Assembly: GCF_004138335.1 (NCBI RefSeq)
Contig: NZ_RYFW01000002.1
Coordinates: forward strand, 1,283,501 to 1,347,500
Direction: 5' to 3'
Source of the DNA: Peristeroidobacter agariperforans
Lineage (GTDB): Bacteria; Pseudomonadota; Gammaproteobacteria; Steroidobacterales; Steroidobacteraceae
Length of the DNA stretch: 64,000 bases
Shown here in pieces: positions 24,871-35,723 of this stretch. Made by a program: the position numbers and the translations under genes. The notes below the pieces were generated by a model. It had not been told where the DNA came from and did not search any database. It was given only the letters and a program-made list of their open reading frames with translations. Each line of letters opens with the position of its first letter. Positions within the stretch are counted from its first letter, which is position 1.

Positions 24871-27800
24871 GGGCCGTCTCCAACTTTTTCCGTGACGACG
24901 CCGGAGGTCGGCGCGTCAACCAACGTCGCACGGACAAATAAAGGACTGGGATGAAGAAAACGCCCAGCACAGTGGCTGCGACCATGCCGCCCATGACGCC
25001 GGTGCCCACCGCGATACGGCTGGCTGCGCCCGCACCGGCCGACAGCACCAACGGCACCATGCCGAGGATGAACGCGAGCGACGTCATGATGATGGGGCGC
25101 AGGCGCAGCTTTACGGCATTCATGGTGGCGTCGAAAGTGGACTTGCCGGCCGCTTCCTCTTCCAGCGCGAATTCGATGATCAGGATGGCGTTCTTCGCGG
25201 CCAGACCGATGATGGCGATCAGTCCGACGTTGAAATAAACATCCGCGGGCAGTCCCCGCAGCATCGTGAACAGCACCGCGCCGAGCACGCCGAGTGGCAC
25301 GATCAACAGCACCGCGAGCGGCACCGTCCAACTTTCATACAAGGCGGCCAGCAACAGGAACACGACGATCAGAGACAGGCCGAGCAGGGCGGTCACCTGG
25401 CCGCCGGCTTGTTGCTCTTCGAAGGAAATGCCGGTCCATTCGAAATCGAAACCCTCCGGCAGCTGCCCGGCGAGCCGCGCCATTTCGTTCATCGCCTCGC
25501 CAGTGGAACGGCCGGGCGCCGGCGAGCCCGAAATCGTCATCGCCGGATAGCCGTTATATCGATCCAGTTGCGGCGGGCCCGCAGTCCATTCGGTGGTTGT
25601 GAACGCGCCGAACGGCACCATTTCGCCTTGTGTGTTTCTGACCCTGAGCGCGAGCACGTCTTCGGGGGTCATTCGATAGGGAGCATCGGCTTGCAGCAGC
25701 ACGCGCAGGATGCGTCCCTCGCGACTGAAGTCGTTGGCATAAGCGCTGCCGAAGGAGATGGCAAGTGTCGCGTTCACGTCGGCGATGGACAATCCCAACG
25801 CACGTGCTTTGACGCGATCGATGAGCACTCGCAACTGCGGCGAGTCCGCCTGGCCCTCCGGTCTGACTGCCGTGAGCAGCGCACTCTGATTCGCTGCCAT
25901 CAGTATTTGATTGCGCGCCTTGAGCAGCGCTTCCTGCCCAAGTCCGGAGCGGTCCTGGAGCTTGAACGTGAAGCCCGCGGCCACGCCGAGCGACGGAATC
26001 GACGGCGGATTGAGAGTGAAGATCAGCGCTTGTTTGACTTGCGAGAGCGCCGCGTTGGCCTTGCCCACGATGGTGAGGGCGTTGTTCTGCTCGCCCGGAC
26101 GCTCATCCCACGGGGTGAGCGAAACGAACGCCATGGCGTTCGACTGGCCCTGGCCGAAGAAACTGAAGCCTCGGATGAAGATGATGCTGCGGGTTTGCGG
26201 TTGGCCTCGATAAAAACCCTGGACCTGGTCGATGGCTTCGTTGGTGCGATCGACCGTCGCGCCCGGCGGCGCCTGCACGACGGTGATGATCGCGCCCTGA
26301 TCCTCGGCGGGCAGAAAGCTGCCGGGCAGGCGAGTGAACAACAGCAGAGTGAGCCCTACCAGCAATAGAAAGATCGCGAGAAAACGCAGCGGCCTGCCGA
26401 GAATGCCGCCGACCAGCCCTTGATAGCGATGAGTCACGCGACCGAACCAGTCGTTGAAGCCACCGAAGAAGCGCGTCGACCATTGGCTCAACCGGCCGGT
26501 GGCTTGTTCCGAATCAGCTTTGCTGTGGAGCCGCTCGGGTTTCAGCAGCGTCGCGCACAGCGCAGGCGTCAGCGTGAGCGCCAGCAGCGCCGAGAACGCG
26601 ATCGACAAGGTGAGTGTCAGTGAGAACTGCCGGTAGATGCCGCCGGTCGAGCCCGGAAAGAACGCCATCGGCACGAACACCGCGACCAGCACCAGCGTGA
26701 TGCCGATGATCGCGGAAGTAATCTGAGTCATCGCCTTGACCGTCGCCTCACGGGGCGGCAGGCCTTCCTCCGTCATGATGCGCTCGACGTTCTCGACGAC
26801 CACGATGGCATCGTCCACCAGAATGCCGATCGCAAGCACCATGCCGAACAACGTCAGCACGTTGATGGAAAAGCCGAGCACCCACAGGCCCAGGCAGGCG
26901 CCGGCCAATGCGATCGGGACCACGATGGTGGGAATGAGCGTCGCGCGCCAGTTCTGCAGGAACAGAAACATGACCAGGAACACCAGCACCATCGCTTCGA
27001 CGAGCGTTTTCACTACTTCATCGATCGAGATGCTGATAAACGGCGTCGTGTCGTAAGGCACGTCCCAGGTGATGTCCTCGGGGAAGTTGCGTTCTAGTTG
27101 CGCCAGTCGTGCCTTCACTCCGGCGGCGGTGGCGAGCGCGTTCGCGCCGGTCGAGAGCTGGATGCCCATGCCCGCGGCCGGCTTGCCGTTGAGCTCCATA
27201 TCAGAAAGATAGCTTTGCGCGCCCAGCTCCACGCGTCCCACGTCGCCCAGTCGCACAGTGGATCCATCCGGGTTCGCACGTAAGATGATCGATGCGAACT
27301 GTTCCGGCGTGGTGAAGCGGTTCTGAGTGAGGATCGGCGCGTTCAGCTCCGTGTGATTCGCGAGCGGACGGTCGCCGAGCTGGCCGCCGGGCGATTGAGT
27401 ATTTTGCTCCTGGACTGCCGCCAACACTTCGGCGGCCGACAGACTATAAGTAGTGAGGCGATCCGGATCGAGCCACACGCGCATCGCATACTCGGAAGAG
27501 AACGAGCGAATGTCGCCGACGCCAGGCACTCGGCGCAGCTCGTCGATCACGCGCGTCGCTGCGAAGTTGCCGAGCTCGAGCGACGGTGTCGCGCCGGTCT
27601 TCGACTGCAGCGCCACGATCATCAGAAAGCTCGACGACGCTTCGTTCACCAGCACGCCTTGGCGGCGAACTTCCTCGGGCAGCCGCTGTTCGATCGCGCG
27701 CAGCTTGTTCTGGACGTCCATCTGAGCGATGTCGATGTCCGTGCCGGAGTCGAAGGTCACCGTGATCGAAGCGCTGCCATTCGAGCGGCTCGTCGCGGAC

Positions 27801-28036
27801 ATATATAAGAAACCTTCGACGCCGTTCAGCTCCTGCTCGATGACCTGCGTGACATTGGTCTCCAGCGTCGCGGCGTCGGCGCCAGGATAAGTGACATTGA
27901 TCGTCAGGGAGGGCGGGGCGATCGCAGGATATTGTTCGATCGGCAGCGAGCGCAGCGCCAGCGCGCCGGCGAGCAGGATGCCAAGTGCGATCACCCAGGA
28001 GAAAATCGGGCGATCGATGAAGAAGCGGGGCGACAC
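24863..28036 (-). CDS. RND multidrug efflux pump, AcrB/MexB type (HAE1)
   Basis: 1057 residues, the usual length. It starts MSPRFFIDRPIFSWVIALGILLAG. The proton-relay pair is in GILVDDAIVVVENVERIM, and the periplasmic porter domains and C-terminal duplicated membrane half (NVGLIAIIGLAAKNAILIIEFA) are intact. It is a proton-driven exporter of hydrophobic compounds from the periplasm or inner membrane. It lies three bases after the adaptor gene. Its position between the pqq operon and the xox regulator may be coincidental; no local TetR-type regulator is present. Confidence 0.96.
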   Translation of the reverse strand: MSPRFFIDRPIFSWVIALGILLAGALALRSLPIEQYPAIAPPSLTINVTYPGADAATLETNVTQVIEQELNGVEGFLYMSATSRSNGSASITVTFDSGTDIDIAQMDVQNKLRAIEQRLPEEVRRQGVLVNEASSSFLMIVALQSKTGATPSLELGNFAATRVIDELRRVPGVGDIRSFSSEYAMRVWLDPDRLTTYSLSAAEVLAAVQEQNTQSPGGQLGDRPLANHTELNAPILTQNRFTTPEQFASIILRANPDGSTVRLGDVGRVELGAQSYLSDMELNGKPAAGMGIQLSTGANALATAAGVKARLAQLERNFPEDITWDVPYDTTPFISISIDEVVKTLVEAMVLVFLVMFLFLQNWRATLIPTIVVPIALAGACLGLWVLGFSINVLTLFGMVLAIGILVDDAIVVVENVERIMTEEGLPPREATVKAMTQITSAIIGITLVLVAVFVPMAFFPGSTGGIYRQFSLTLTLSIAFSALLALTLTPALCATLLKPERLHSKADSEQATGRLSQWSTRFFGGFNDWFGRVTHRYQGLVGGILGRPLRFLAIFLLLVGLTLLLFTRLPGSFLPAEDQGAIITVVQAPPGATVDRTNEAIDQVQGFYRGQPQTRSIIFIRGFSFFGQGQSNAMAFVSLTPWDERPGEQNNALTIVGKANAALSQVKQALIFTLNPPSIPSLGVAAGFTFKLQDRSGLGQEALLKARNQILMAANQSALLTAVRPEGQADSPQLRVLIDRVKARALGLSIADVNATLAISFGSAYANDFSREGRILRVLLQADAPYRMTPEDVLALRVRNTQGEMVPFGAFTTTEWTAGPPQLDRYNGYPAMTISGSPAPGRSTGEAMNEMARLAGQLPEGFDFEWTGISFEEQQAGGQVTALLGLSLIVVFLLLAALYESWTVPLAVLLIVPLGVLGAVLFTMLRGLPADVYFNVGLIAIIGLAAKNAILIIEFALEEEAAGKSTFDATMNAVKLRLRPIIMTSLAFILGMVPLVLSAGAGAASRIAVGTGVMGGMVAATVLGVFFIPVLYLSVRRWLTRRPPASSRKKLETAHD

Positions 28037-28039
28037 AGA

Positions 28040-29191
28040 TCATCGCTCCGCAGGTTTGGCGGCATCTGCGGCGGGCTCGTCGGCGCTGACCACACGCACG
28101 TGCGCGCCGGGCTGAACTTTCTGGATGCCGTCCACGACGATGCGATCGCCGTCCTGGAGCCCTTCGAGCACGATCCATTGGTCGCCGCGCTGGTCGCCCA
28201 GCTTCACCGGCCGGACTGCGGCGGTGTCACCTGCAGCGATCGTCATAACGGCTGCGCCGGCCTGGCTGAGTTGAACCGCGCGTTGTGGAATCCAGAAACC
28301 ATGCGGGCGAATGCCCACTTCGACGCGTGCGCGCACGAACTGCCCTGGCAGCAAGATGCGCTCTGGATTCGGAAACTCAGCACGTACCGCCGCGGTGCCC
28401 GTCGCTTGATCGATGGAGAGATCGAGAAAGTTCAGGTGCCCGGAATGCGGATAGGTGCTGCCGTCTTCCAGCAGCAGTGTCACCGCCACTTTGCCCAGCT
28501 CCGGCACTTTGAGCGTGCCGGCCGCCATCTCACGTCGTATCGCCATGAGATAAGCGCTCGACTGCGAGAAATTCACATAGATCGGCTCGAGCTGCTCGAT
28601 GGTGGTGAGCAAGGTCGCCGAGGCGGCGCTGACTAGAGCGCCTTCGGTGACCTGAGCGCGGCCTGCGCGACCGGCGATCGGTGCGGTTACCTTCGTATAA
28701 CTCAGATTGAGTTTTGCACTCTCCAGCTGTGCCTGTGTTTGCTCCACGTCCGCATCAGCGGTGCGCAAACGCGCCATGGCGGCGTCGAACTCCTGCTGGC
28801 TGATCGCCTGTTCTTTGACCAGACCTTTGTAGCGTTCGACGTCCTGCCGTGCATTTGCAGCCGTCGCTTGAGCGCGAGTGAGTGTGGCCGCCACTGCGCT
28901 CACATTCGCTCGATACTCGCGTGGATCGATGATGAAGAGCGTCTGGCCCGCTTTGACGTCGGTGCCTTCGTCATAGAGGCGGCGCTCGACGATGCCGTCC
29001 ACACGCGCTCGCACTTGCGATGTGCGGACCGCCTGCACGCGGCCAGGAACCTCAGTGATGTTCTCGATGGGTTGCGCTTTCGCCGTGACCACGCGCACTT
29101 CGGGCGGCGGCGGCGCCGGAGGCGCCTTGCTACTACAGGAACACAGCAACACCAGGCAAAGGGCGCTGCCACTTCTGGCCAGCTGCAGCAT
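28040..29191 (-). CDS. RND efflux periplasmic adaptor lipoprotein (AcrA/MexA family)
   Basis: 383 residues. Lipobox (LVLLCSC) then a Pro-rich linker, the lipoyl-like half motif VPGRVQAVRTSQVRARVDGIVERRLYDEGTDVKAGQTLFIIDP, a long alpha-hairpin (ATAANARQDVERYKGLVKEQAISQQEFDAAMARL), and beta-barrel and membrane-proximal domains. It bridges the pump and the outer-membrane channel. It is the first gene of the three-gene efflux operon. The 225 bases upstream (29192-29416) show no operator or promoter that I would defend. Confidence 0.94.
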   Translation of the reverse strand: MLQLARSGSALCLVLLCSCSSKAPPAPPPPEVRVVTAKAQPIENITEVPGRVQAVRTSQVRARVDGIVERRLYDEGTDVKAGQTLFIIDPREYRANVSAVAATLTRAQATAANARQDVERYKGLVKEQAISQQEFDAAMARLRTADADVEQTQAQLESAKLNLSYTKVTAPIAGRAGRAQVTEGALVSAASATLLTTIEQLEPIYVNFSQSSAYLMAIRREMAAGTLKVPELGKVAVTLLLEDGSTYPHSGHLNFLDLSIDQATGTAAVRAEFPNPERILLPGQFVRARVEVGIRPHGFWIPQRAVQLSQAGAAVMTIAAGDTAAVRPVKLGDQRGDQWIVLEGLQDGDRIVVDGIQKVQPGAHVRVVSADEPAADAAKPAER

Positions 29192-29416
29192 GGAGTTTGT
29201 TACTCACGGGACAAGGGGCCTCCATGCCGCGAGACTGTTCGTGACAGACACGTTCTCGTATAGCGCCGCAAATGTGGAAACGCAATATGGAGACGTAGTA
29301 TGTAACAACTGCGCAATTCTCGCGGTCTCGCACGCAAGCGTCACGATTCCGTTGGATATCGCAAGCCGTAGTTGGTACATCCTTCGTCGCGAACTGCCAC
29401 GATGCTTCGCCAGCTC

Positions 29417-31909
29417 TCAGCGCTTCGGTGCTCCGCTGAACGAGAACTTCGCGCCTAACCAATAAGTTCTCGGCGCGCCTGGCGCCAGAAATGTCGAGCC
29501 GAGCAGCGGACGTTCGTCATCGACGATGGGACCATCGAACGGCCGCGCGACGAATTCACCGCTGGCGTTGAAACCAGTCGATCCCAGCTGCGCCCCCGAG
29601 GAGTATTCACGATCGAGCAGGTTGTTGACCTGTGCAAACAACTGCAGCTCTTGCACCGGTCGATATTCCAGCCCCAGATTCAGCACCGTGTAACCGCCGA
29701 TCTCGCCCGGCCCGAGATAGAACGGCGCCTGCGCTTCATGCTCGTTGTTTTCATTGCCTCGCGCATAGGAGCTGCCGATGTTGATCACGTCGAGACTGAG
29801 GGAGACCTGTTCCGTTACATCCCAGCCCGCGAAGGCTTTGAGGATGTGTCGAGGCGTGAGCGGAATGCGGTCGCCCGATTCGACGTCGATGGTGCCTTCG
29901 AAACCCGGGCCTTCCTCGTTGGAGCTGTTGCCTTCGCCGAGCAGTTCTTCGCTGCTTCGATACGTCGCATCCAGATACGTGTAGTTGGCGCCAATGTACA
30001 TTGGGCCGAACTGACTGCTCGCGCCGAGCTCGACGCCTTGGCGGCGGGTCTTGCCGAAGTTCTTGAAGTAGCCGAAGCCCGAGGTGTCGTCGGCAACGAA
30101 AAGAATGTCATCGCGGTTGTCAGCCCGGAACACGCCGATGTTCCAGGCGAGGTGCTTGGCCACCATGCCGCGAGCGCCGACTTCCATGGTGCGTGTGACG
30201 ACTTGGTTGAGCGGTGGATCGCCCGCCATCGCATTCGGCAGTCGGCAGGGATTCTCGGGATCGGCGCAGCCCAGCTCGATGGACGACGGGGCGCGGCTGC
30301 CTTCGGTGTAACCAATGTAGCCTGACAATCCTTCGCTGGGATTGAAGGTCACGCCAATCGCAGGGTTGAAGCGGCTGAATCGATGTTTCGCGGTCAGCGA
30401 GCCCGGATCGCCGGCTGCGGTGATGTTGTCCTCGTTGTCGACGGTCGTGCGGTCATAGCGCCCCGACAAAGTGAGTTGCATCACCCGCGACAGCTCTACG
30501 GTGTCAGTGAAGTAGACGCTGCTCGTGGTCGTGTCGCCATCGAGGTCGACTCGTGAGTCGAAGGCGTCTTCGGATTCCTGGCTGCCGTCGGCGAAGGCGC
30601 CGGGGCCGTCGACTGCTGCGATACCGCGATCGGGCAGCACGTAACCGAACTGCGAGGACTGCTGGAACTTCGCGTCGCTCTTCAGGCCGGACACACCGAC
30701 GATCAGCTGATTGTTCAGCGACGCCAGGGGCGCCGTGAAGGTTGCTTGCAGCGAGACGCCGGCATCGTGCTGCCTGGTGTGAGTCCGGTTGATCAGGCCG
30801 TTGCACTTCTCGTTGGGCTCTTCGTTGGTCAGCGCGTTGGCGACACAGCGCCAGAACGGGAAGGGCGTGTTGGCCTGGGTTTCGCCGCTCGTGGGAAAGC
30901 CTGTGTAGCCCGCTGCCTCGAGCGCTTCGCGTTCGTCGGCGCCCGGCTGGTACAGCGATTCGCCGAGCGAGTCGTCGTTGAGATCGCCGTTGAGGGTGTG
31001 GGTCTGGATGTTCCGATAGTGCGCGTTGCCGGACAGGGCGATGGCGTCGCTCAGCTTGTGCATGACGACCAGGTTGACCAGGTACGATTCATTCTTTGTC
31101 TGGTCGGGCTTGGTGTAGATGCTCTGGTAATCCCGGCTCAGCAGCTGCACATCCTGCAGGCCGTTACCCGTGAGATCGGTGTCGGCATACGAGCCGGTGA
31201 TCGACACATCCGTGGCATCGCTGCGCCAGCCGAGCTTGCCGAAGAACTGACGTGCTCGGGTCGGTGAGTCATCGCGCCAGCCGTCGTCGCGCAACTCGTT
31301 GCCAGTTGCGAACCAGTGCAAGCCGTTCTCCGCGTAAGACGCGGCGCTCACCGCGGCTCGCCGCCGATTGTGCGAGCCGTAGTTCACCTCGACGCCGTAG
31401 CCTGGATAACTGAAGCCATCCTTCGTTTGCAGCGCCAGCGCGCCGCCGAGCGTGTTGGAGCCGAACACCGGATTCGATCCGGGAATCAGCGTCATGCTGG
31501 CCAGCGCCTCCTTGGGCAGCAGATCCCAGCTCACCACGTCGCCGAACGGTTGATTGAGCCGCATGCCGTCGAGGTAGACGGAGAGTCCCTGTGGTGTGCC
31601 GAGCAATGGCGACGCTGTGTAGCCGCGATAGCTCACATCGGGCTGGAGCGAGTTGTTCTGGATGTCGTTGACGTACACGCTGCCGACATGGCGATTCATG
31701 TAGGAGGTGAGATCCAGGGCGTGCGAGCGTTCGATTTGCTTCGAGCTCGCGGTCTGCACGGGAGCCGCGACCCGGTTGCGGTCGACCAGCGAGCCTGCCA
31801 ATGGCGTGACGCCGATGACGGTGACCGTATCGATGATTTCGTCTGCGGATGCCGTCGTGGCCAGCAAGGCGAGCGTGGACCAAGCGGCAGTCGTCGTTGC
31901 CAAACGCAT
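29417..31909 (-). CDS. TonB-dependent outer-membrane receptor
   Basis: 830 residues with a signal peptide (ATTTAAWSTLALLATTASA), a plug domain (SHALDLTSYMNRHVGSVYVNDIQNNSLQPDVSYRGYTASPLLGTPQGLSVYLDGMRLN) and a 22-strand-type barrel ending in YWLGAKFSFSG. No N-terminal signalling (STN) domain is present. It imports a chelate or large solute using TonB energy. It follows the sigma-54 activator by 36 bases with an AAGGGAG ribosome site, so they are probably co-transcribed. In this lanthanide-type xox locus it is a candidate for metal or lanthanophore uptake; the ligand is inference. Confidence 0.92.
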   Translation of the reverse strand: MRLATTTAAWSTLALLATTASADEIIDTVTVIGVTPLAGSLVDRNRVAAPVQTASSKQIERSHALDLTSYMNRHVGSVYVNDIQNNSLQPDVSYRGYTASPLLGTPQGLSVYLDGMRLNQPFGDVVSWDLLPKEALASMTLIPGSNPVFGSNTLGGALALQTKDGFSYPGYGVEVNYGSHNRRRAAVSAASYAENGLHWFATGNELRDDGWRDDSPTRARQFFGKLGWRSDATDVSITGSYADTDLTGNGLQDVQLLSRDYQSIYTKPDQTKNESYLVNLVVMHKLSDAIALSGNAHYRNIQTHTLNGDLNDDSLGESLYQPGADEREALEAAGYTGFPTSGETQANTPFPFWRCVANALTNEEPNEKCNGLINRTHTRQHDAGVSLQATFTAPLASLNNQLIVGVSGLKSDAKFQQSSQFGYVLPDRGIAAVDGPGAFADGSQESEDAFDSRVDLDGDTTTSSVYFTDTVELSRVMQLTLSGRYDRTTVDNEDNITAAGDPGSLTAKHRFSRFNPAIGVTFNPSEGLSGYIGYTEGSRAPSSIELGCADPENPCRLPNAMAGDPPLNQVVTRTMEVGARGMVAKHLAWNIGVFRADNRDDILFVADDTSGFGYFKNFGKTRRQGVELGASSQFGPMYIGANYTYLDATYRSSEELLGEGNSSNEEGPGFEGTIDVESGDRIPLTPRHILKAFAGWDVTEQVSLSLDVINIGSSYARGNENNEHEAQAPFYLGPGEIGGYTVLNLGLEYRPVQELQLFAQVNNLLDREYSSGAQLGSTGFNASGEFVARPFDGPIVDDERPLLGSTFLAPGAPRTYWLGAKFSFSGAPKR

Positions 31910-31945
31910 CCCCGGACTCCCTTCCCATCCTTGGGTGTTATCGGG

Positions 31946-33931
<1,986 letters not shown>

Positions 33932-33962
33932 GAATTCTCCTTGATTCATCCCGATGCGGCGA

Positions 33963-34012
33963 TGTGTCAACTGTGCCGTGACAGTGTCACGGTCTGTATC
34001 GCCCCTGACACA
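33963..34012. promoter_or_regulatory. Palindromic TGTCA/TGACA array, candidate activator binding site
   Basis: CCGTGACA-G-TGTCACGG (33976-33992) is a perfect 17-base palindrome. An outer inverted pair TGTGTCA (33963-33969) and TGACACA (34006-34012) brackets it. The palindrome centre is about 115 bases upstream of the -24 element at 34098, a normal distance for a sigma-54 enhancer. The left outer arm overlaps a TTGACA on the minus strand, so binding could also repress the activator gene itself. No experimental basis. Confidence 0.7.
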
Positions 34013-34097
34013 CTCGCCCGCGGATTGATCGTCCCACCGCATCCAATGCAGTGTCGTCGCTGCCAGCGGTGTTAAGTTTAACCAAGATAGATACCGC

Positions 34098-34113
34098 TGG
34101 CATACGGCGTGCT
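34098..34113 (+). promoter_or_regulatory. Sigma-54 (-24/-12) promoter
   Basis: TGGCATACGGCGTGCT matches the consensus TGGCAC-N5-TTGCW, with GG and GC at the exact 12-base register. Transcription would start near 34124, 25 bases before the beta-propeller start. An enhancer-binding protein gene diverges from the same region. Confidence 0.82.
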
Positions 34114-34148
34114 AACTCAGATGTTAATGAATCAACGGAGGCGAGGTC

Positions 34149-35219
34149 ATGAGGAATGTAGCGCGGCGGCCACTCCTGTTACTGCTAGCTTGCGGTGTAT
34201 GCGGATACATATTCGAGGTCGCCGCAGCGTCCAGCAACGCGGCCACGGCCCGCGCCTATGTTTCCAACGAAGATGGCCAGTCGGTGTCGGTGCTGAACGC
34301 CGAGAGCGGCGCCACGATCGCCACGATCGATGTTGGTAAGCGGCCGCGCGGCTTGAAATTATCGCGTGATGGCTCGCGATTGTTCGTGGCCGTGAGCGGC
34401 TTGCCGAAATGTCCGCCTACGGTGCCCGACGAGGAGTGCGCCAAGCTCGAGCGCGACCTGAAGGCCGACGGGATCGCGGTGGTCGACACCTCGGCGCGCA
34501 AGGTAATCAAAGTGCTGGCCGCCGGTTCCGACCCCGAGCAGTTCGCTATGAGCAACGATGGCAAGCGGCTCTATGTGGCGAATGAAGATGTCGGCCTGCT
34601 GTCGGTGGTCGACGTGGATGCGGGCAAAGTAATCGAGCGCATCAAGGTCGGATTGGAGCCGGAAGGCGTCGCGATGACGCCGAATGGCCGCTGGGTGCTG
34701 GTCACGAACGAGTCGGACAGCTCGGTCTCTGTCATCGATACGGCGACGCTGAAAGTTATCAAGACGGTGCCGGTGGGTAAGCGGCCGCGAGACATGGCAT
34801 TCGCACCCGATGGCAACACCGCTTATGTGTCGGGCGAAATGGACGCCTCCTTGTATAGCATGTCTGTGACCGGCAACGAGCCCGTGCAACGGCTGTTACA
34901 ACTTCGCGAGGCGGCGCGACCGATGGCGGTCGTTCAAGATTCTGCCCGTAAGCGTTTGTATTTGAGCACCGGGCGCGGCGGCACCGTTGCCGTCATCGAT
35001 ATCAAGGATGCGCCTCGAGCGGTGCAGCTGATCAAGGAAGTGCCGGTCGGCAAGCGTCCGTGGGGCATCGCGCTGTCGGCCGATGGGCGGCACTTGTACA
35101 CAGCGAATGGACCGTCGAACGATGTGAGTGTCGTCGATACAACGACGCTGACCGAAGTGAAACGGATTCCCGTGGGCAGCTCGCCCTGGGGCATCGTGCT
35201 CGGCCCCGCGCCGCCTTGA
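34149..35219 (+). CDS. PQQ-associated YVTN-type beta-propeller protein
   Basis: 356 residues with an exported N-terminus (RRPLLLLLACGVCGYIFEVAAA). About seven blades follow the pattern RAYVSNEDGQSVSVLNAESGATIATIDVGKRPRGLKLSRDG. The insert GLPKCPPTVPDEECAKLERDLKADGIAVVDT has two Cys and resembles the PQQ-dependent catabolism-associated propeller family. The function in alcohol oxidation is unknown; a periplasmic scaffold or accessory role is inferred. It is driven by the sigma-54 promoter at 34098. GGAGG precedes the ATG. Confidence 0.9.
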   Translation: MRNVARRPLLLLLACGVCGYIFEVAAASSNAATARAYVSNEDGQSVSVLNAESGATIATIDVGKRPRGLKLSRDGSRLFVAVSGLPKCPPTVPDEECAKLERDLKADGIAVVDTSARKVIKVLAAGSDPEQFAMSNDGKRLYVANEDVGLLSVVDVDAGKVIERIKVGLEPEGVAMTPNGRWVLVTNESDSSVSVIDTATLKVIKTVPVGKRPRDMAFAPDGNTAYVSGEMDASLYSMSVTGNEPVQRLLQLREAARPMAVVQDSARKRLYLSTGRGGTVAVIDIKDAPRAVQLIKEVPVGKRPWGIALSADGRHLYTANGPSNDVSVVDTTTLTEVKRIPVGSSPWGIVLGPAPP

Positions 35220-35228
35220 TCCCTCAGA

Positions 35229-35618
35229 TCATTTGACCTGCAAGCCGCACTCGCGCTGGACCTGCTTCTCCAGCTCGCGAAACCGTTTGGCGGTGGACTT
35301 GGCTTCGTCGGAATCCCGGAACACGGCGCCGCCTTCGCCCGGCAAGCCGGAGTAGCGCGCGAACGTGATCGCGTTGACGAACTCGTCGTAGGTCAGCACG
35401 TCGGCGATGCGATCGATGGTGCACGAGCACTGATAGACGTTCGCCAGGCTGTCGTCGTGTTTCGCGATGCACTCATTCACATACTCGACGCGCGCCTGCG
35501 TCGGGTAGCTGTGCACCGGCCCTTCATCTTCATCGCCGCTTGCCGGGCTGCCGAATATCACCAAAACAATCGCCATGACCCAGAGAGCGGATTGCTGGCA
35601 CAGGCGTTGCATCGTCAT
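35229..35618 (-). CDS. Small secreted Cys-containing protein inside the xox locus
   Basis: 129 residues with a signal peptide (SALWVMAIVLVIFGSPASG). The mature protein has four Cys (VNECIAKH, YQCSCTID, QRECGLQ) that could pair, and a helical region ADVLTYDEFVNAITFARYSG. It is encoded antisense to its neighbours, between the propeller (convergent, 9 bases apart) and xoxF (divergent, 105 bases). I cannot name the family. The location suggests a periplasmic accessory of the alcohol dehydrogenase system. Confidence 0.75.
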   Translation of the reverse strand: MTMQRLCQQSALWVMAIVLVIFGSPASGDEDEGPVHSYPTQARVEYVNECIAKHDDSLANVYQCSCTIDRIADVLTYDEFVNAITFARYSGLPGEGGAVFRDSDEAKSTAKRFRELEKQVQRECGLQVK

Positions 35619-35723
35619 GGTCGCCTCGCGGAGGTGGAATGAAGTTGGTGTCCGTCATGATTGTGCATGCGGCGCGCCAACGGCCGCCAACAAAAAATTT
35701 CGGTCAGTCTCGGGGGATTGAAC

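Noticed and set aside
25400-26370. Plus-strand frame opposite the RND pump
   Set aside because: Antisense of a conserved pump gene, Arg/Glu/His-rich and without motifs.
29192-29416. 225-base gap before the efflux operon, examined for a promoter or operator
   Set aside because: No convincing -35/-10 pair, palindrome or small gene was found, so nothing is annotated.
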